Assembly: GCA_017654935.2 (NCBI GenBank)
Contig: CM065699.1
Location: 49,660,271-49,724,270 of the forward strand
Reading direction: 5' to 3'
Length of the DNA: 64,000 nucleotides
From: Phymorhynchus buccinoides
Taxonomy: Eukaryota; Mollusca; Gastropoda; Neogastropoda; Raphitomidae
Both the position numbers and the translations under genes were made by a program. Shown piece after piece: positions 22,059 to 37,755 of the stretch (position 1 is its first letter; the number at the start of each line of letters is the position of its first letter). The notes under the pieces are model-generated. The model was not told where the DNA came from. It did no database searches and saw only the letters and a program-made list of their open reading frames with translations.

Positions 22059-22893
22059 AACTCAGTTTAATGTCTGTTTAATTAACCTTCGCAAGAACCT
22101 GAAATCGATCATGTGATTTACTGATTAACAACAGCGTGAACATTTCACACCTTGACAACTCAATCAGTCAATGCTGATAGTTAACCCCTTGACTGCCGGA
22201 GAAAATTTAAGAAGAAAAACCCAAAAAGACATAAAAAAATGGTCAAATGTAAAACTAAAAGAGAACTAATAATAGTCAATCTGGCAAAATGGTCAGGGGA
22301 TAACCCTCCTGACTGTCCAAAAGCAAAAATCTATGTTCCAGAGTTATTCCCCTTCATCTGATGACGTCATCAGTGACGTCATCAAGCCCATATATAACAG
22401 TTTCAGATTGTTGGGGCCCGGGCCATTGACCCACATTGACGGTGATTTGACCCCTCATTTTGTGCACCCAGGGGTCATCTGACCCATGAAGTTTGTAACA
22501 AAATGTAAGTGTAGTACCATGGTGACACATTATTGGCCCATTATTTTGGAAATTGACCCATCATTTTCTGTAAGCAGGGGTCATATGACCCATGAAGTTT
22601 GAAAACAATCTGAAGCTGCATATGTAATACGTTATGACTTATATGGCAAGGGGTTAAATATCGAGTAAATAAAATCCTTTTCCTCAACTCAGTCCAATGT
22701 CGACCTGAAGAACCTTGACAAACTCTCTAACAGTGTGAACATTCCGGCGTGTAGTGACAACTCGTGTCAATGCTGAAGTTCAAGATATAAAAAAAGAAAT
22801 CCTCAGTCCAATGTCGGCCTATTAGAACCTTGACAAGCTCGCTAACAAAGTGAACGTTCCGGCGCATAGTGCCAACTCGTGTCAATGCTGAAG
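22059..22893 (+). repeat. Three diverged copies of the SYS1 5' flank
   Basis: A 100-115 bp segment occurs at about 22059-22170, 22683-22782 and 22799-22893. Shared landmarks are CTCAGTCCAATGTCG, GAACCTTGACAA and AACTCGTGTCAATGCTGAAG. The last copy lies 93 bases before the SYS1 start codon. A TTAA MITE separates the first from the second. Confidence 0.7.
22185..22653. mobile_element. TTAA-flanked MITE, family H, copy 1
   Basis: Ends CCCCTTGACTGCC and GGCAAGGGG, flanked by TTAA (22181-22184, 22654-22657). It contains two CRE-type TGACGTCA palindromes (22363-22383) and repeated GGGGTCAT-TGACCCATGAAG motifs. A shorter relative is at 52870-53089. Confidence 0.75.
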
Positions 22894-22986
22894 CTGTTCG
22901 GCCAAGAGTGGATTCGGGGCAGAATCCGAAGAGCTGTTGCATCCTCATCATCCTCCTCCTCCTCCTCCTCCTCGTCATCTTCGGCC

Positions 22987-26833
<3,847 letters not shown>

Positions 26834-26860
26834 CACCGCTTGCTGCTGCGTTGACATTAA

Positions 26861-27338
26861 CTCACTCGGCACTGGCCAGTTGCTTCCTCTTAGTCTTACA
26901 ACCATTCGGGACGGGCCATTTGACTAGGTTGGAAAACCCATCACCACAAAAAAGTTATGAAAAGCTATGGGCTGATATTTTCAGAGAAGATTACTAACAC
27001 CATGCACTAAACGATCGCAAAATACCAGATTCCACACCTTCGTCGTTTGTCTCCTATTGATAAAAACAGATAACACATAGAAAGGAGGAAAATTTCACAT
27101 TCCAATCTTTGACCCCTCCCTACAGCCAACCCTGAATGTACAGTCTGCAATCATTGGTTGATTTCAAGAGAGGCAAAGCCAAAGCAAACTGAAAGTAAGT
27201 TACGACTTGGTTCTTGAAAGCTGGTTACATGCCAGAAATCAAAACCTCTTGAAAACTCTCATGAGCCGGAGCCGGCTCATTCGTCCTAAACGGTTGTGCA
27301 AGCCATGAGCCGGATCCGGCTCATTCGTCCCGAGTGAG
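26861..27338. mobile_element. TTAA-flanked MITE, family I, copy 1, in SYS1 3' UTR
   Basis: Ends CTCACTCGGCACTGGCC and CGTCCCGAGTGAG, flanked by TTAA (26857-26860, 27339-27342). It starts 27 bases after the SYS1 stop. The second copy (37756-38228) sits just past the stop of the coiled-coil gene. Confidence 0.83.
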
Positions 27339-27365
27339 TTAAAACACTGGACTTTTTGTGAGTAC

Positions 27366-27530
27366 TGTATTTTTCGCACTATAAGGCGCACCTGATTATA
27401 AGGCCCAAATTTTACACAAATCTCAGACTCTGTTACAATGGTTTCTTACTATATTATCAGTCACATTATAAGGCGCAGGGGTCTCAGTCTGGGGAAAAAG
27501 TATCGCCTTATAGTCCGAAGAATACGGTAG
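27366..27530. mobile_element. Short TIR element, TATAAGGCG family
   Basis: ACTGTATTTTTCGCACTATA at the left faces TATAGTCCGAAGAATACGGT at the right, with GGCGCACC / GTATCGCC next to them. A fragment of the same family is at 41497-41568. Confidence 0.7.
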
Positions 27531-27532
27531 TT

Positions 27533-28080
27533 GTCGGGGCAGTGGGTGGATGCCTTGTGCCTCCATACGGGGAGCTGGATGACCCTGCCCCCTCCACGAG
27601 TCTCTCCCCGTGGGAATACCGGGGGGGGGGGGTCTTTCAGTGATGTACCGAGGATCAAAAAGTGATAGGACAAACTGTCCTGAGACTAGAGAAATCAATA
27701 GGACAATGTCCTAGCGCGTATAGCTGTTTCCGAAATCAATAAGACAAAGCATGCCAGCGTTAAAAAAATAGTCATTTGTCCTGACAGGGGAAAGCACAAT
27801 ATGACATTTTTAATTGTACTAGGTCAATGGCCTATGACCGGGGCCTTGGGACATCCCTGGTCTTTCGTAAAAATAGTTCCCCCACCTTCTGGCAGTTCTG
27901 TGCTTGTAACTTCCTCTTATCTGCCACTCTCTTTGACTCTGCCTTTTCCCTTTGCTTTATGCCATCTATCGTTCTGATTTATTGGCCCATTGAGCCTTTA
28001 ACAACAAAAATCTTCCAAATAATTTTTCTCCTTTTGAGCTCCGCCGAAATCGGAATGTGTCAGCTGTACGCAGCGGGGAG
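27533..28080 (-). mobile_element. Repeat C, copy 2 (reverse), interrupted
   Basis: The left part (TCCATACGGGGAGCTGGATG, CTCCACGAGTCTCTCCCC) and the right part (AGTTCCCCCACCTTCTGG, CTCTTTGACTCTGCC) are separated by about 200 unrelated bases. Confidence 0.65.
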
Positions 28081-28210
28081 ACCAGTGAAAACTTAAAAAC
28101 GTACACATGCGTACCTTACCCATTATGGCCATACGGTCTGGGAACGCAGAAGAAGAGAAGAAGAAGAAGTGAGCAGTTGTGGGAGAACTGGAGGGGTGGC
28201 GGTGGGGTGA

Positions 28211-29155
28211 GGGTGTCCCCACTCTCTCTGGGGGAAGGTCCTCTGCATGAAAGCAGAGATGAAGGCTATTCCGCTGATGGGTCAACGCGTGGACTTATAG
28301 ATGTGGGAGAACTTTGGAAGGGCGGGGGTTGGGACAGGGGTGTGGGGGTGGGATGTCGCGCGCGTGGCACTCGCCACCGAATCACCGTCGAGTTCCTCTG
28401 CATGAAGGCTGAGGTGAAGGCTCATGGGACAATGTGTGGACTTATAGGTGTGGAACTTGGGGGATGGGCGGGGTTCCTGTAGACACAGGAGAATTGGGAT
28501 GGGCTGGGGGTGAGGGTTTCTCTGCGTGAAGGCCGTATCGCTCATGGGGCATCGCATGGACTTATAGGACTAAGTTATAGACACTGGAGAACTTTAGTTT
28601 GGGAGCTGCTGTGTTCACATAGATATACAGGCATGAGATTGTTTAGCCTTTAGACTGATTTCAGGCTTTTTGATGGCCCCAGAAATCGTTTTTGAGAGCA
28701 CACAATTGAGTATAAAAATACTTCTTATGAGTCAATGAAAAGGAACTAAATTCAATTCTACTCCTAATGTTGTTTTTATGGCTTAAATTAAAATTTTAAA
28801 AAGCTTCAATTTCGGGGGGCTTCAGCCTTTTTCGGACACTTGTCAGCCTAAATCATAATTTCTCAATCTCATGCCTGATATACATGGCTGCTCGCAGGCA
28901 GTTTGAACTTCTAATTTCATGGGAGAGCTCTGGCTGTCTTTTGGCATCAACAGGCTGGCTGAGAGACAGTTTGCACCTCTGCTGGACCAGCGTGTGGACT
29001 TTATGGATGTGGGAGAACTTTGGAGGGTGGGGGTGGGAGGGTGTGTGTGTAAGGGGGGGGCTCACCACTCTCACGGGAGAGTTCCTCTGCATGAAGGCTG
29101 AGATGAAGGCTATGCCGCTGATGGGGCAGCGCGTGGACTTAATTGTAGGCAGGGA
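28211..29155 (+). pseudogene. Tandem partial copies of the SYS1 coding 3' end
   Basis: Degenerate copies of the segment encoding GEFLCMKAEMKAIPLMGQRV occur at about 28236-28300, 28364-28447, 28517-28568, 28983-29002 and 29061-29140. Several are followed by the same TAGATGTGGGAGAACTTTGG-like spacer. Copy 28236 keeps KAEMKAIPLMGQRVDL and a stop. Copy 29061 keeps LTTLTGEFLCMKAEMKAMPL but has lost the stop. None has an obvious acceptor at the right position, so these look like tandem duplication debris in the SYS1 3' flank. Alternative last exons cannot be excluded. Confidence 0.8.
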
Positions 29156-29387
29156 GAACTTCAGTTTGGGAGCTGCCTGGAGGCAGACTTTCTATGTGAG
29201 CACAGCAGCTCCCAAACACAAGTTCTCTAAACTAAAGATTATGTGAATTTTGCTACTTTAAAAAAAAAAGACTTGTCTCAAAACACTGATGTGATGTGAT
29301 GTACATGTGTTTAAATTATTACTTGATTGAGTCGTGCTTGTTTTTTTCCTTTTCTGTATATCCCCTGTAAAGCTCTGCTGCTGAACT

Positions 29388-29812
29388 AACGTAATTCACG
29401 GACTACAAGCCGTTTCGTAATATAAGCCACACCCCCTACTTAAAAAAATTAATCTGAAAAAAGTAACGCATAAGCCGCGTCGAAGCATAAGCCGCGGAAG
29501 CGTGGCGATGCACGATGTCCGCTTCCGGTTGAGTCGAGAGTTGATCGCGGGTGTGTTGACTGCCAAAACGGAAAGTGTCGGACCGCAAAACAGATCGTCA
29601 TTTTGTGAAAAATATACTGAAATCAAGGTGATTTATTTTGTCTTCAACCATGAACACAGACCACAGATCAAAGGTCTGAATCAAGGATGCCACTGAGTTG
29701 AGTTTACTTTCACTTTCGGTAACGTTTATGCCGCTGCACTGTACTAGCCGCAAGGGGTGTGTGTGTGTAAAAAAAAGGTGCGGCTTATAGTCCGCGAATT
29801 ACGGTACTATCA
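29388..29812. mobile_element. MITE, CGTAATTC family D, copy 1
   Basis: CGTAATTCACGGACTACAAG at the left faces CTTATAGTCCGCGAATTACG at the right. The inner part has several ATAAGCCGC repeats. Copy 2 is at 48625-49233. Confidence 0.78.
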
Positions 29813-30287
29813 GTTATTATGACTTTGCAGTGGGATATTGCTTTTATCCTATCTCAAGAGACTTGGTGTTTATCCTATGAGGTCGAAGAACGTTAAAGTG
29901 AACTTTCACGCTTATTTTATTTCATCAACAAACAAACAAAATTATTTTAATTAAATTAAGTTTTTTGATACCCCTTTTAAAAATACATAACCTAGTTCTC
30001 TAGTTTCAGGTGTTTTGAACTAGTCAGTTGCTTTGACATCAATTCGTCTATGATTTAAAATGGTGGTATTGTTTGTAGATGTGGCGGGAATAGTGGGAAA
30101 AAAACTAGATATCATTATTGTTAGTTTGAATCTTTGTGATATTTTAGAGCAGTTTATTTATTATTTAGCACCGTGTATTTTAGATCTGGCTGTAGAGTGG
30201 GTGTAGAGATTTCAGTCGCATGTTAAATGCTGTATGTATGTGTGCAAGGTTTTCTTTTTCAATTTTACAGTTTCATTTTGTCCCACC
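29813..30287. other. No gene seen
   Basis: AT-rich intergenic sequence with no recognised repeat or exon. Confidence 0.3.
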
Positions 30288-30665
30288 TGACTAGGGCAGT
30301 GGGTGGATGCCTCGTGCCTCCATACGGGGAGCTGGACGACCCCGCCCCCTCCACGAGTCTCTCCCCCATGGGGGGGGGGGAATAGTTCCCCCACCTTCTG
30401 GAAGTTCTGTGCTTGTAATTTCTTCTAATCTGCCACTCTCTTTGACTCTGCCTTTTCCCTTTGCTTTGTGTCATCTACTATCTTTCTGACTTATTGGCCC
30501 ATGCTCCTGCCTTTTTTCCAAAAAGTCTTCCAAATAATTTTTCTCCTTTGAGCTCCTCCGAAATCAGAATGTGTCGGCTGTGACAGATTAGAGGAAGTTC
30601 AAGCACAGAAGGTGGGGGAACTATTTGAATGAAAGACCCCCCCCCCCAGGTATCCCCTTCGGGGG
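30288..30665 (-). mobile_element. Repeat C, copy 3
   Basis: The left arm carries TCCATACGGGGAGCTGGACG and CCCCCACCTTCTGGAAGTTC. The right end carries GAACTATTTGAATGAAAGAC and a C-run, so this copy contains both inverted arms. Confidence 0.7.
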
Positions 30666-30786
30666 ATGGATGAATCATTCAAAAAACAAATTATTGGCAT
30701 ACTTATGTAATGAACAAATGATTGGCATACTTATGTAATGGACGGCTCTCAATAAACTCTATCAAGTCGTTGAGGGCAGGTGGGTC

Positions 30787-31260
30787 TCATGTGTGATCGA
30801 TGCCCAAGCTTGGTAGCGGAGGAGTTTGTCTTCTTCTTCGTCGTCGATCACATCCATCGGAGATGCCAGCAGCCCGCACGAATGCAGCAGTCGCCTGGAG
30901 ATTGGCTACGTTTCCGTGCAGCTTTTCCCTCAGTGGTGTTGGGTCTGGCCACATTTCTTGTCTGGGGACATTGTGGAGTGGGCAGTGTTGAAGAAGAACA
31001 TGCTCTACATTCATGAGGTCTGCTCCACATGGGCATGATTTGGTCTCTCCAATTCTAAATTTGCTGAAAAGGTGGGCGCGAAGTCTGTTGTGCCCTGTTC
31101 TCAGCCTGATTAGGATGACCTGGTCCGTTCTGCTGAGCTTGTGGTAGGGATCAGCTGGGTGAAATTTTGGAAGGAGTTTGTGAAGACTGTTCTGTAGTTG
31201 CTGCCATATGCATAGTGATATTTGAATGTTGGTCTCTACCGGAAGTATGTGTGCACCCAT
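30787..31260 (-). mobile_element. LINE reverse transcriptase C-terminal fragment
   Basis: A 157-codon minus-strand frame with the C-terminal hallmark of Jockey/CR1-type non-LTR retrotransposon ORF2: LSRTDQVILIRLRTGHNRLR, then CPCGADLMNVEHVLLQHCPL, and a short basic tail. No catalytic RT core is present, so this is a 5'-truncated copy. Its 3' flank on the minus strand ends near 30740. Confidence 0.75.
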
Positions 31261-31664
31261 CTGTGTGTGGATGTGTCTTTCATCTAATATCTATCCACTA
31301 CATGTGATACTACTAGATGACCAGTGTGTGTGTGAGAGTGCATATCTGTGTGTCTGTGTGTGTTGTGATGTATTTATTTCTTGGATGCCAAACTGTTTAC
31401 TGTCAAAGTAAAACTGGCGGGAGGAAAAAAAGTTGTGAATTTCTTGTTTGTCCTTGATAAAGAATGCATGTTTGCTCTTTCGCGGATGAAAGATGAAAAG
31501 ACTTTCCGAAAGATAGCTTTAAAACAGCTTTGTGGAGCAATGTCAGATCAAATTGCAATACACAAATTGTTTGACAATTCAGATTGTATCTTGTTTTGTG
31601 TAAGCATTTTTACGATATGTATGAGATTTTCGATTTCAAGAAGCTTTTATGAGAATTACACTGC

Positions 31665-31990
31665 TACTTCTTCTTCGTTCGCTCAGACAGTTCCCTGTCA
31701 TATGAGCATAGATGCGTCATGCTGCCGTTATGCGCCTAACTCAGAAATAGTTAGGCCTAGCATGTCCGACTTCGGCTGAAGAAATCTTTTGTAAGAATTT
31801 ATGGAAAAAAAGGAGAATGGACCGGTAAGAGAAAGATAGCAGATGACAGTAAGCAAAGGGGAAAAGGCAGAGTCAAAGAGAATGACAGAATGAGAGGAAG
31901 TTACAAGCACAGAACTTCCAGAAGGTGGGGGAACTATTTGTACAAAAGACCCCCCCCCCCCCCGGTATCCCCAGGGGGGGTAGATTACAC
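31665..31990 (+). mobile_element. Repeat C, copy 4
   Basis: Starts CTTCTTCGTTCGCTCAGACA and ends CGGTATCCCCAGGGGGGG. Very similar to 25548-25858. Confidence 0.75.
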
Positions 31991-32443
31991 TGCAATTGCT
32001 GCACATATTGTTCACTCATATCGTTCTTGTGTCATAACATTGTTGTGAAAGAGTGACATTGTTGAGAAAGATTAGATTGTATGTTTTGTGGAAGCATTTT
32101 TATGACATGTATGAGATTTTTCGATCCTCAAAAATTTCTGGGCGCAAGGATTTTGAAAAGTTGCTGCAGTGCAGTTGCTGCACATATTATTGTTTGCTCA
32201 TATTTTTTGTTGTTGCGTCTTGGACATATTGTTGAGGAACGTGAGAGATAGATTAATATTGTTGTGTTCATAATGGAAAGAAAAAAAAAAGTATGTGGGA
32301 TGTTCATATTTGAACGGAATATGTGGGTGAAATGATTAAAAGATATTAGATGGGATCGGAGGTCTCTTTTGTAGATTTGCAACAATGTTGACAAAAAGTG
32401 TGGTGATGGAAACGTGTGTGTGTGTGCGCTCGTGTGTGTGTGT
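31991..32443. other. No gene seen
   Basis: AT-rich. It includes a diverged direct repeat: TTTTGTGTAAGCATTTTTAC near 31592 resembles TTTTGTGGAAGCATTTTTAT near 32084. Confidence 0.3.
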
Positions 32444-32640
32444 CAAAGTCAAAAAGTCAAAAATACTTTATTATCACGTTAGGTGAAATTACAGCGTGGT
32501 CTCGTACAAGCACAATACAATCAAAGAAACACATTTGCATGCATGAAAAATGGAAACAAAACTAAGGAAAAATGAATGACAAATCATGCTTCGCGAAAAA
32601 ACATTTGAACATAGTTAGGGTCGATAGAATCTCATTTGTT
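32444..32640 (-). mobile_element. Retroelement 3' end, family S, copy 1
   Basis: On the minus strand the repeat ends AATAAAGTATTTTTGACTTT followed by TTGAC units, a 3' tail of simple repeats. The same body (TGGTCTCGTACAAGCACAAT, ACACATTTGCATGCAT) is at 61264-61460. Confidence 0.6.
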
Positions 32641-32714
32641 CACCCCCACCCTCTCCAAGTCACCTCAAGCTTTCACATATTTTTTGTCCCTTCCCATTCC
32701 CAACATTTCATGCG

Positions 32715-32822
<108 letters not shown>

Positions 32823-33876
32823 ACACACATACACACACAGACATAGAGACATACGGACAGACAGACACACACACACGCACGCACGTATGCACACACGCAC
32901 GTACGCACGCACGCACGTTCACACACATAGACACACACATACATACACCCACTACTGTGCAGATTGACCAGATATACCTCTAGGCCTAAGCTAATACTGT
33001 ACATAATTCCTCATTATTTGGTCTTAGCAGAGATCTTGTTGAGAAGTTCGACTGACTTGGGGACAAAACTAGCTGAATTTCTAATGATTCTACAACGAAT
33101 AGTGCGGAACCGTCTATCAGATGGCAATAGTTCATAGCGTGTGTGTGTGTGCATACATGTGTATGCGTACATGCATGCATGCATATCTTTGTGTGTGCGT
33201 GTGTGTGTGCCTGCATGCACACATAATACATATTGTGTGTGTGTGCGCATACATGCATGTATGTGCCAAGTTATAAAGGCGAACTTGGCACATTCTTTTT
33301 TGAGAATGATGCTTTGCTTCCCTTTGGCTCTGATCCACTCATTGCTAGGTGATTGGTATCGTAATCAACTTTGGTGGAGGGGAGTTAATTAAAAAGAGAG
33401 TTCTCCCCTTTGTTCAATTTCGTGTTCTCCTCTCTTAGCCTCACTATTTCATTCTTATGGCAACACTTTTATTTTACATGTATTTTAAGAATATTGGCTA
33501 TGTCAAAATAAAATGTCAGTCCCTTCAATTTTGACTGTACCCAATTTCCATTATAACTGACTTCCATGCCCTAAAATGTGACTTGACTTTGGCATCAGTG
33601 TCAAAATCCACCCTGCCACAGAACACAATCACTGGACTGTCACTGATAAAGCCTTTCCTATTATGAGGAAAACGCTATGACCTTTAGTAGAAAGAAGTCT
33701 TAGCCAAAGCTGCCTGATTCAACAGGAACTTTTAAGTGACAGTTGTGTTTGCAACTGCGCTGTTTACATAGCAATTTCACTGGGTAGATAGTGGGTTTCA
33801 CAAGTGTCAGTATAGGTTATGGTTCCTATGTTTTAAAGCTTACCAGTGCTTTGTGAGTGTCAGAAGATGAAGAATT

Positions 33877-33881
<5 letters not shown>

Positions 33882-33919
<38 letters not shown>
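33882..33919 (+). repeat. (CT)n microsatellite
   Basis: About 19 CT units. Confidence 0.95.
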
Positions 33920-33923
<4 letters not shown>

Positions 33924-34049
33924 AACTGGACAGTATATATGTGTGTGTGTGTGTTTGTATGTGAATGTATTAGGTAACTTACAACATTCTAAAACTCGTA
34001 ACTTATTTCAATTTGTTTACTCCCAATTTTGTGTTTGGGATGTGCTTTA

Positions 34050-34792
34050 AGGCTTTGGCACACGCTGCAACTTTTGCTAGTTGCAGCCTGCAACTTTGTG
34101 GCTGCAACAGTTGCATGCCACTTACAACAAGGTTGTAGGGTTGCAGTTGTGGGTTGTAGGGCGATAGAAAACGATCCTATCTCTGGGCCCCCACTTGCAA
34201 CAAGTTGTAGGTTGCAGCCAATCAGAGCGTCGTTTCGTATCACATGGTTTTTGCGTCACAATGGCGGAGTGAAAGCGTCGGACTGCAACAAGCAAACTGA
34301 TCGACTTACTTCGTAATTTTCCCTGCATTTGGGAACCGGGAGTCCCAATTAAAAAAATCGGGACAGGGTCCAAGAAGCCAAAATCCAAATAAACCGTGAA
34401 ATGGGCGGCATCATGAATGATGAGTACTTGCACAGCATGTTTTCTTTTTCAATCGATGTAGATCAAAACAATGTGTAAAGCACCACATGTAGGCCTAGTA
34501 TTCTTTGTCAGTTCGAGTTTTTAGATAGGCCTACTCGACATTGGACTCTGGTACTGACCATCGTTTTGATCTGTACATTATTTTCTGTCAGTTTGGCATT
34601 TTAGCTTGATACGAGTAGTCTGCATACATTGTAGAACAATATTTCTGAGTCTACCTGTGGTTGGTTCAGCATAGGATTGCAAGGGGGTTGTATCAAAGTT
34701 GCAGCGTGTGCCATGAGCTCTGCGATTTTGACTGCAACTTGTGGTATAACACTAGTTGTAGAACTCATTTGTGGTAGCGTGTGCCGAAGCCT
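34050..34792. mobile_element. Harbinger-like MITE 1
   Basis: Ends AGGCTTTGGCACACGC and GCGTGTGCCGAAGCCT, flanked by TTA (34047-34049, 34793-34795), the 3-base TWA duplication of PIF/Harbinger elements. The interior repeats GTTGCAG/CTGCAAC many times. Confidence 0.8.
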
Positions 34793-34795
34793 TTA

Positions 34796-35654
34796 GTGAC
34801 TTCATTGTATACAACTTACAGTATCAATTTCTCACAAATAACACAGTCAAATCTTGTCACTCAAAATGTTCCATAAACAGTTTATTGTTGCATTCGTCAC
34901 AAACAGAATTCTGGAAAACTACACACGCATCCACACATACATGCTCACAAATGAAACATTTTGTATGATTGGACGATTCAGCATTCAACCACAACAATAA
35001 ACATAACCCAATTGAGATAGAGACAGACAGACACACAGATATCCTGAGAGAATATAGAAATAAAGAAAGAAACACCTAAATTAAATGTCTAATGACACAG
35101 GATACACATTTCTTTTTATGATGGTAACCCGTCACAATTTGTGCAAATCAATATGTGACCAATACTGGAGACAAAGTGATCTAGGATCATTGAAAACGTG
35201 TGAATACAAAACAGACTTTTAGACAGATAATACCACTAATACCACCCAAATAATACCATTTCTCGCCTAGCAATACTTTTGAACCATGATGAAACGTTAG
35301 TCCTTTGAAGGAGTGTCCAAAAACCCATCCACAATCAAGGCACATCAAGTAGATCATTATATGGAATAATACAGCTGATAATTATTTTTAAATGTCAGCA
35401 GATTCTTAATGATGGTGGATTTTAGCATTTTTGCCAGGAATCTTACAAGTGGAAATGAAGGAGATATGCTGACGGTCAATAGAGAGCAATTTGCCAGAAG
35501 AACACATAATACTGGACATAATTCAGCAGTTCAGTTTGTCTTCGTTTGGCAACAGAAAACAGCATAACTGAAAAGTAGGAAGCGTAACACTAATCACAAA
35601 CACGTAGTAATAACATTAGTTCAAAAGCTGCTACATGTATGCCAATGGTTCAGT
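34796..35654. other. No gene seen
   Basis: AT-rich intergenic sequence without recognised exon. Confidence 0.3.
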
Positions 35655-35880
35655 AAATGGTCAACCTAGCTCGCCAATTTGACCGCCAGGTGGCAACCAA
35701 CTCAATAGGGGCTTATCTCGTGATATCTTTAGTTGGGGGTAGAGAAAAAGAGAGAGAGGGAGAGACTCGTCTCTCTCTCTCTCTCTTTATCCCCAACTAA
35801 GAATAGAGAGAGGATTAGCCCCACTCAAGCACTATGCCACCTGGCGGTCAAAACAGCCAGCTAAGCCGCTCATTAACGCT
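35655..35880. mobile_element. Fold-back element, family J, copy 2
   Basis: TTTGACCGCCAGGTGGC at the left faces GCCACCTGGCGGTCAAA at the right. The inner arms TAGTTGGGG / CCCCAACTA surround a GA/CT tract. Confidence 0.72.
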
Positions 35881-35924
35881 TGTTTTTGACAAAGGATAGG
35901 CTTACTGTAAGGATATTAACGCCA

Positions 35925-36095
35925 TTGATAGTAAACTAGACCGTGAAAACCCTAGATCACCAGCCACGTGGGCAGCATTTTCGGCTCCAATGACCTTGAC
36001 CTTTGACCTTCGTTTTTGAACTTGGCATAGCTATCCTAACTACCTATCCGTATGCAAAAGTTGAGGATCCTAGCTCCCTCCGTTCAAACGCTACC
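35925..36095 (+). repeat. Dispersed repeat K with GACCTTGACCTTTGACC
   Basis: Landmarks are CCGTGAAAACCCTAGATCAC, TGACCTTGACCTTTGACCTT and TTGAACTTGGC. Relatives are near 5320, 59280 and 59535. Confidence 0.6.
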
Positions 36096-36097
36096 AT

Positions 36098-36448
36098 GTA
36101 AAGTGGCACAGAGGTAACGCGTTCACTTCCAGTCAAGTAAACCCGATTTCGAACCTGGGTACAGGGGATTTTTCCTCTCACATTGCACTAGGCCTTACGG
36201 TCTGAACGTGGAGTCTCTCAGATGAGACGATAAACCAAGGTCCCGTGTGCCCATGCACTTAGCACACGTTAAACCCAATGGCAACGAAAAAGTTGTCATT
36301 TGGTTAAAATTTAACCCCACCCCCCCTCATCAGTCACACAAAACTGGCATGCCAAAAAAAAAAGCCTCTGGCTGCGACGCGCTCTCCAGGTGGGAGCAAC
36401 CCAAATTTCAGACGTCTCTGTGACTATAAAGTACCTAATACCTAATAC
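36098..36448 (+). mobile_element. tRNA-derived SINE, copy 5
   Basis: The head, body and ACCTAATACCTAATAC tail are present. A few changes in the A box (GTAACGCGTTCACTTCC). Confidence 0.87.
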
Positions 36449-37755
36449 ATATAGTCAGTAGGTCAGCCAGCCAGTCAGAAAGAAACACAAGTGCCACTGA
36501 AAACATTACCAGCTTCGTGGATGGCAAACGTCTATGGAGAAGACAGTTATGACACGCGTTAAAGCAAATGCAACATTTTGATTTCTGTCAGCAAAAAATA
36601 AGTGGACAGAAGATCAATAATAGGGGAAATTCAGCAGTGCTTTCTGAAAAGTTCAACAGATTTTTATTTTTAAACAAAGATCGTCAACAGTTTTTTGGTG
36701 TTTTTTAAAGCCACAATTTAAAAAAAACCACTTTTGAGATTTCAAAAGCTTTATGCCATCAACGGTTTAGTAATGCTTTTTTTTAATTTATAGGCTATTC
36801 TCAATAAGCTTCATGTTAACAATTCAGCAGTATTTATTTTTTAAAATAAAAGTTAAACAGTGACTGTAAGAAAAGTAACTCAGACCGATTCTTTGAAAAA
36901 GGATCGGTATGACAAGAAAATCAGCAGTGTTTATATTGATAGATAACAATGTATCTTAACAGAAGAGTGTGTGTGTGTGTGTGCACACGCTTGCATCTGT
37001 GTGTGTGTGCTGTGCGTGTTGATAGATAACAATGTATCTTAACAGATGAGTGTGTGTGTGTGTGTGCACACGCTTGCATCTGTGTGTATGCCGTGCGTGT
37101 GTGTCTGTATGTGTGTACGTGCATCCATACTATGTGTATGGGAAGATCATGCATGCAAGGAAAATAATATTCACACATGGTTTTAAACATCCATTTCAAA
37201 GAGCTTGCATTGTCAAAAACCCCACCATCGTATCAAATAAAATCATGTAAAGTTTGGCTGCTTTTTTTTGTTATTGTAAATTTCTTACAAAAGTATCTTA
37301 ATAAATAAAACTAAATAAATGGTCAATTAATATGAACGCATTGTAAACGTTGACAAATAATATTATTTTCATTTATCAAAAACAAACCCCAAAAAACATT
37401 AATAAAACATAATTTTATTTATTTTATTTTTTGGGCTGTCCCATCTTCTGGGCCGTACAGTGGCATTGCTCCAGCACCGCTCATTCCGAGCGCCAACTCG
37501 CAGCCACACCCCGGTTTAATAAAACAAATTTTTTTAAACAACAGAAAAAACCCACCCACCAGCATTGTTTTCTGCACAGATGAATGATAAAATTCAGCAG
37601 TCATTCAAAAAGGAGCAATACTCTTACCAAAAAAAACCCACCAGAAATAGTAGCTCCACATGATGTCTTTTCACGCCATTCTGCAGCATATACCCCATCT
37701 TCACACCGTTTACACAGGCAGAGATTGTTTGACTTAAAATGCCACCATATGTTAA

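Noticed and set aside
22879..22986. N-terminal extension of SYS1 with a poly-Ser tract
   Set aside because: In frame, but absent from the family and encoded by a TCC microsatellite. The homologous start is 22987.
31381..31779. Possible protein starting MDAKLFTVKVKLAGG
   Set aside because: The AT-rich frame runs into a copy of repeat C, has no splice or family support, and is probably chance.
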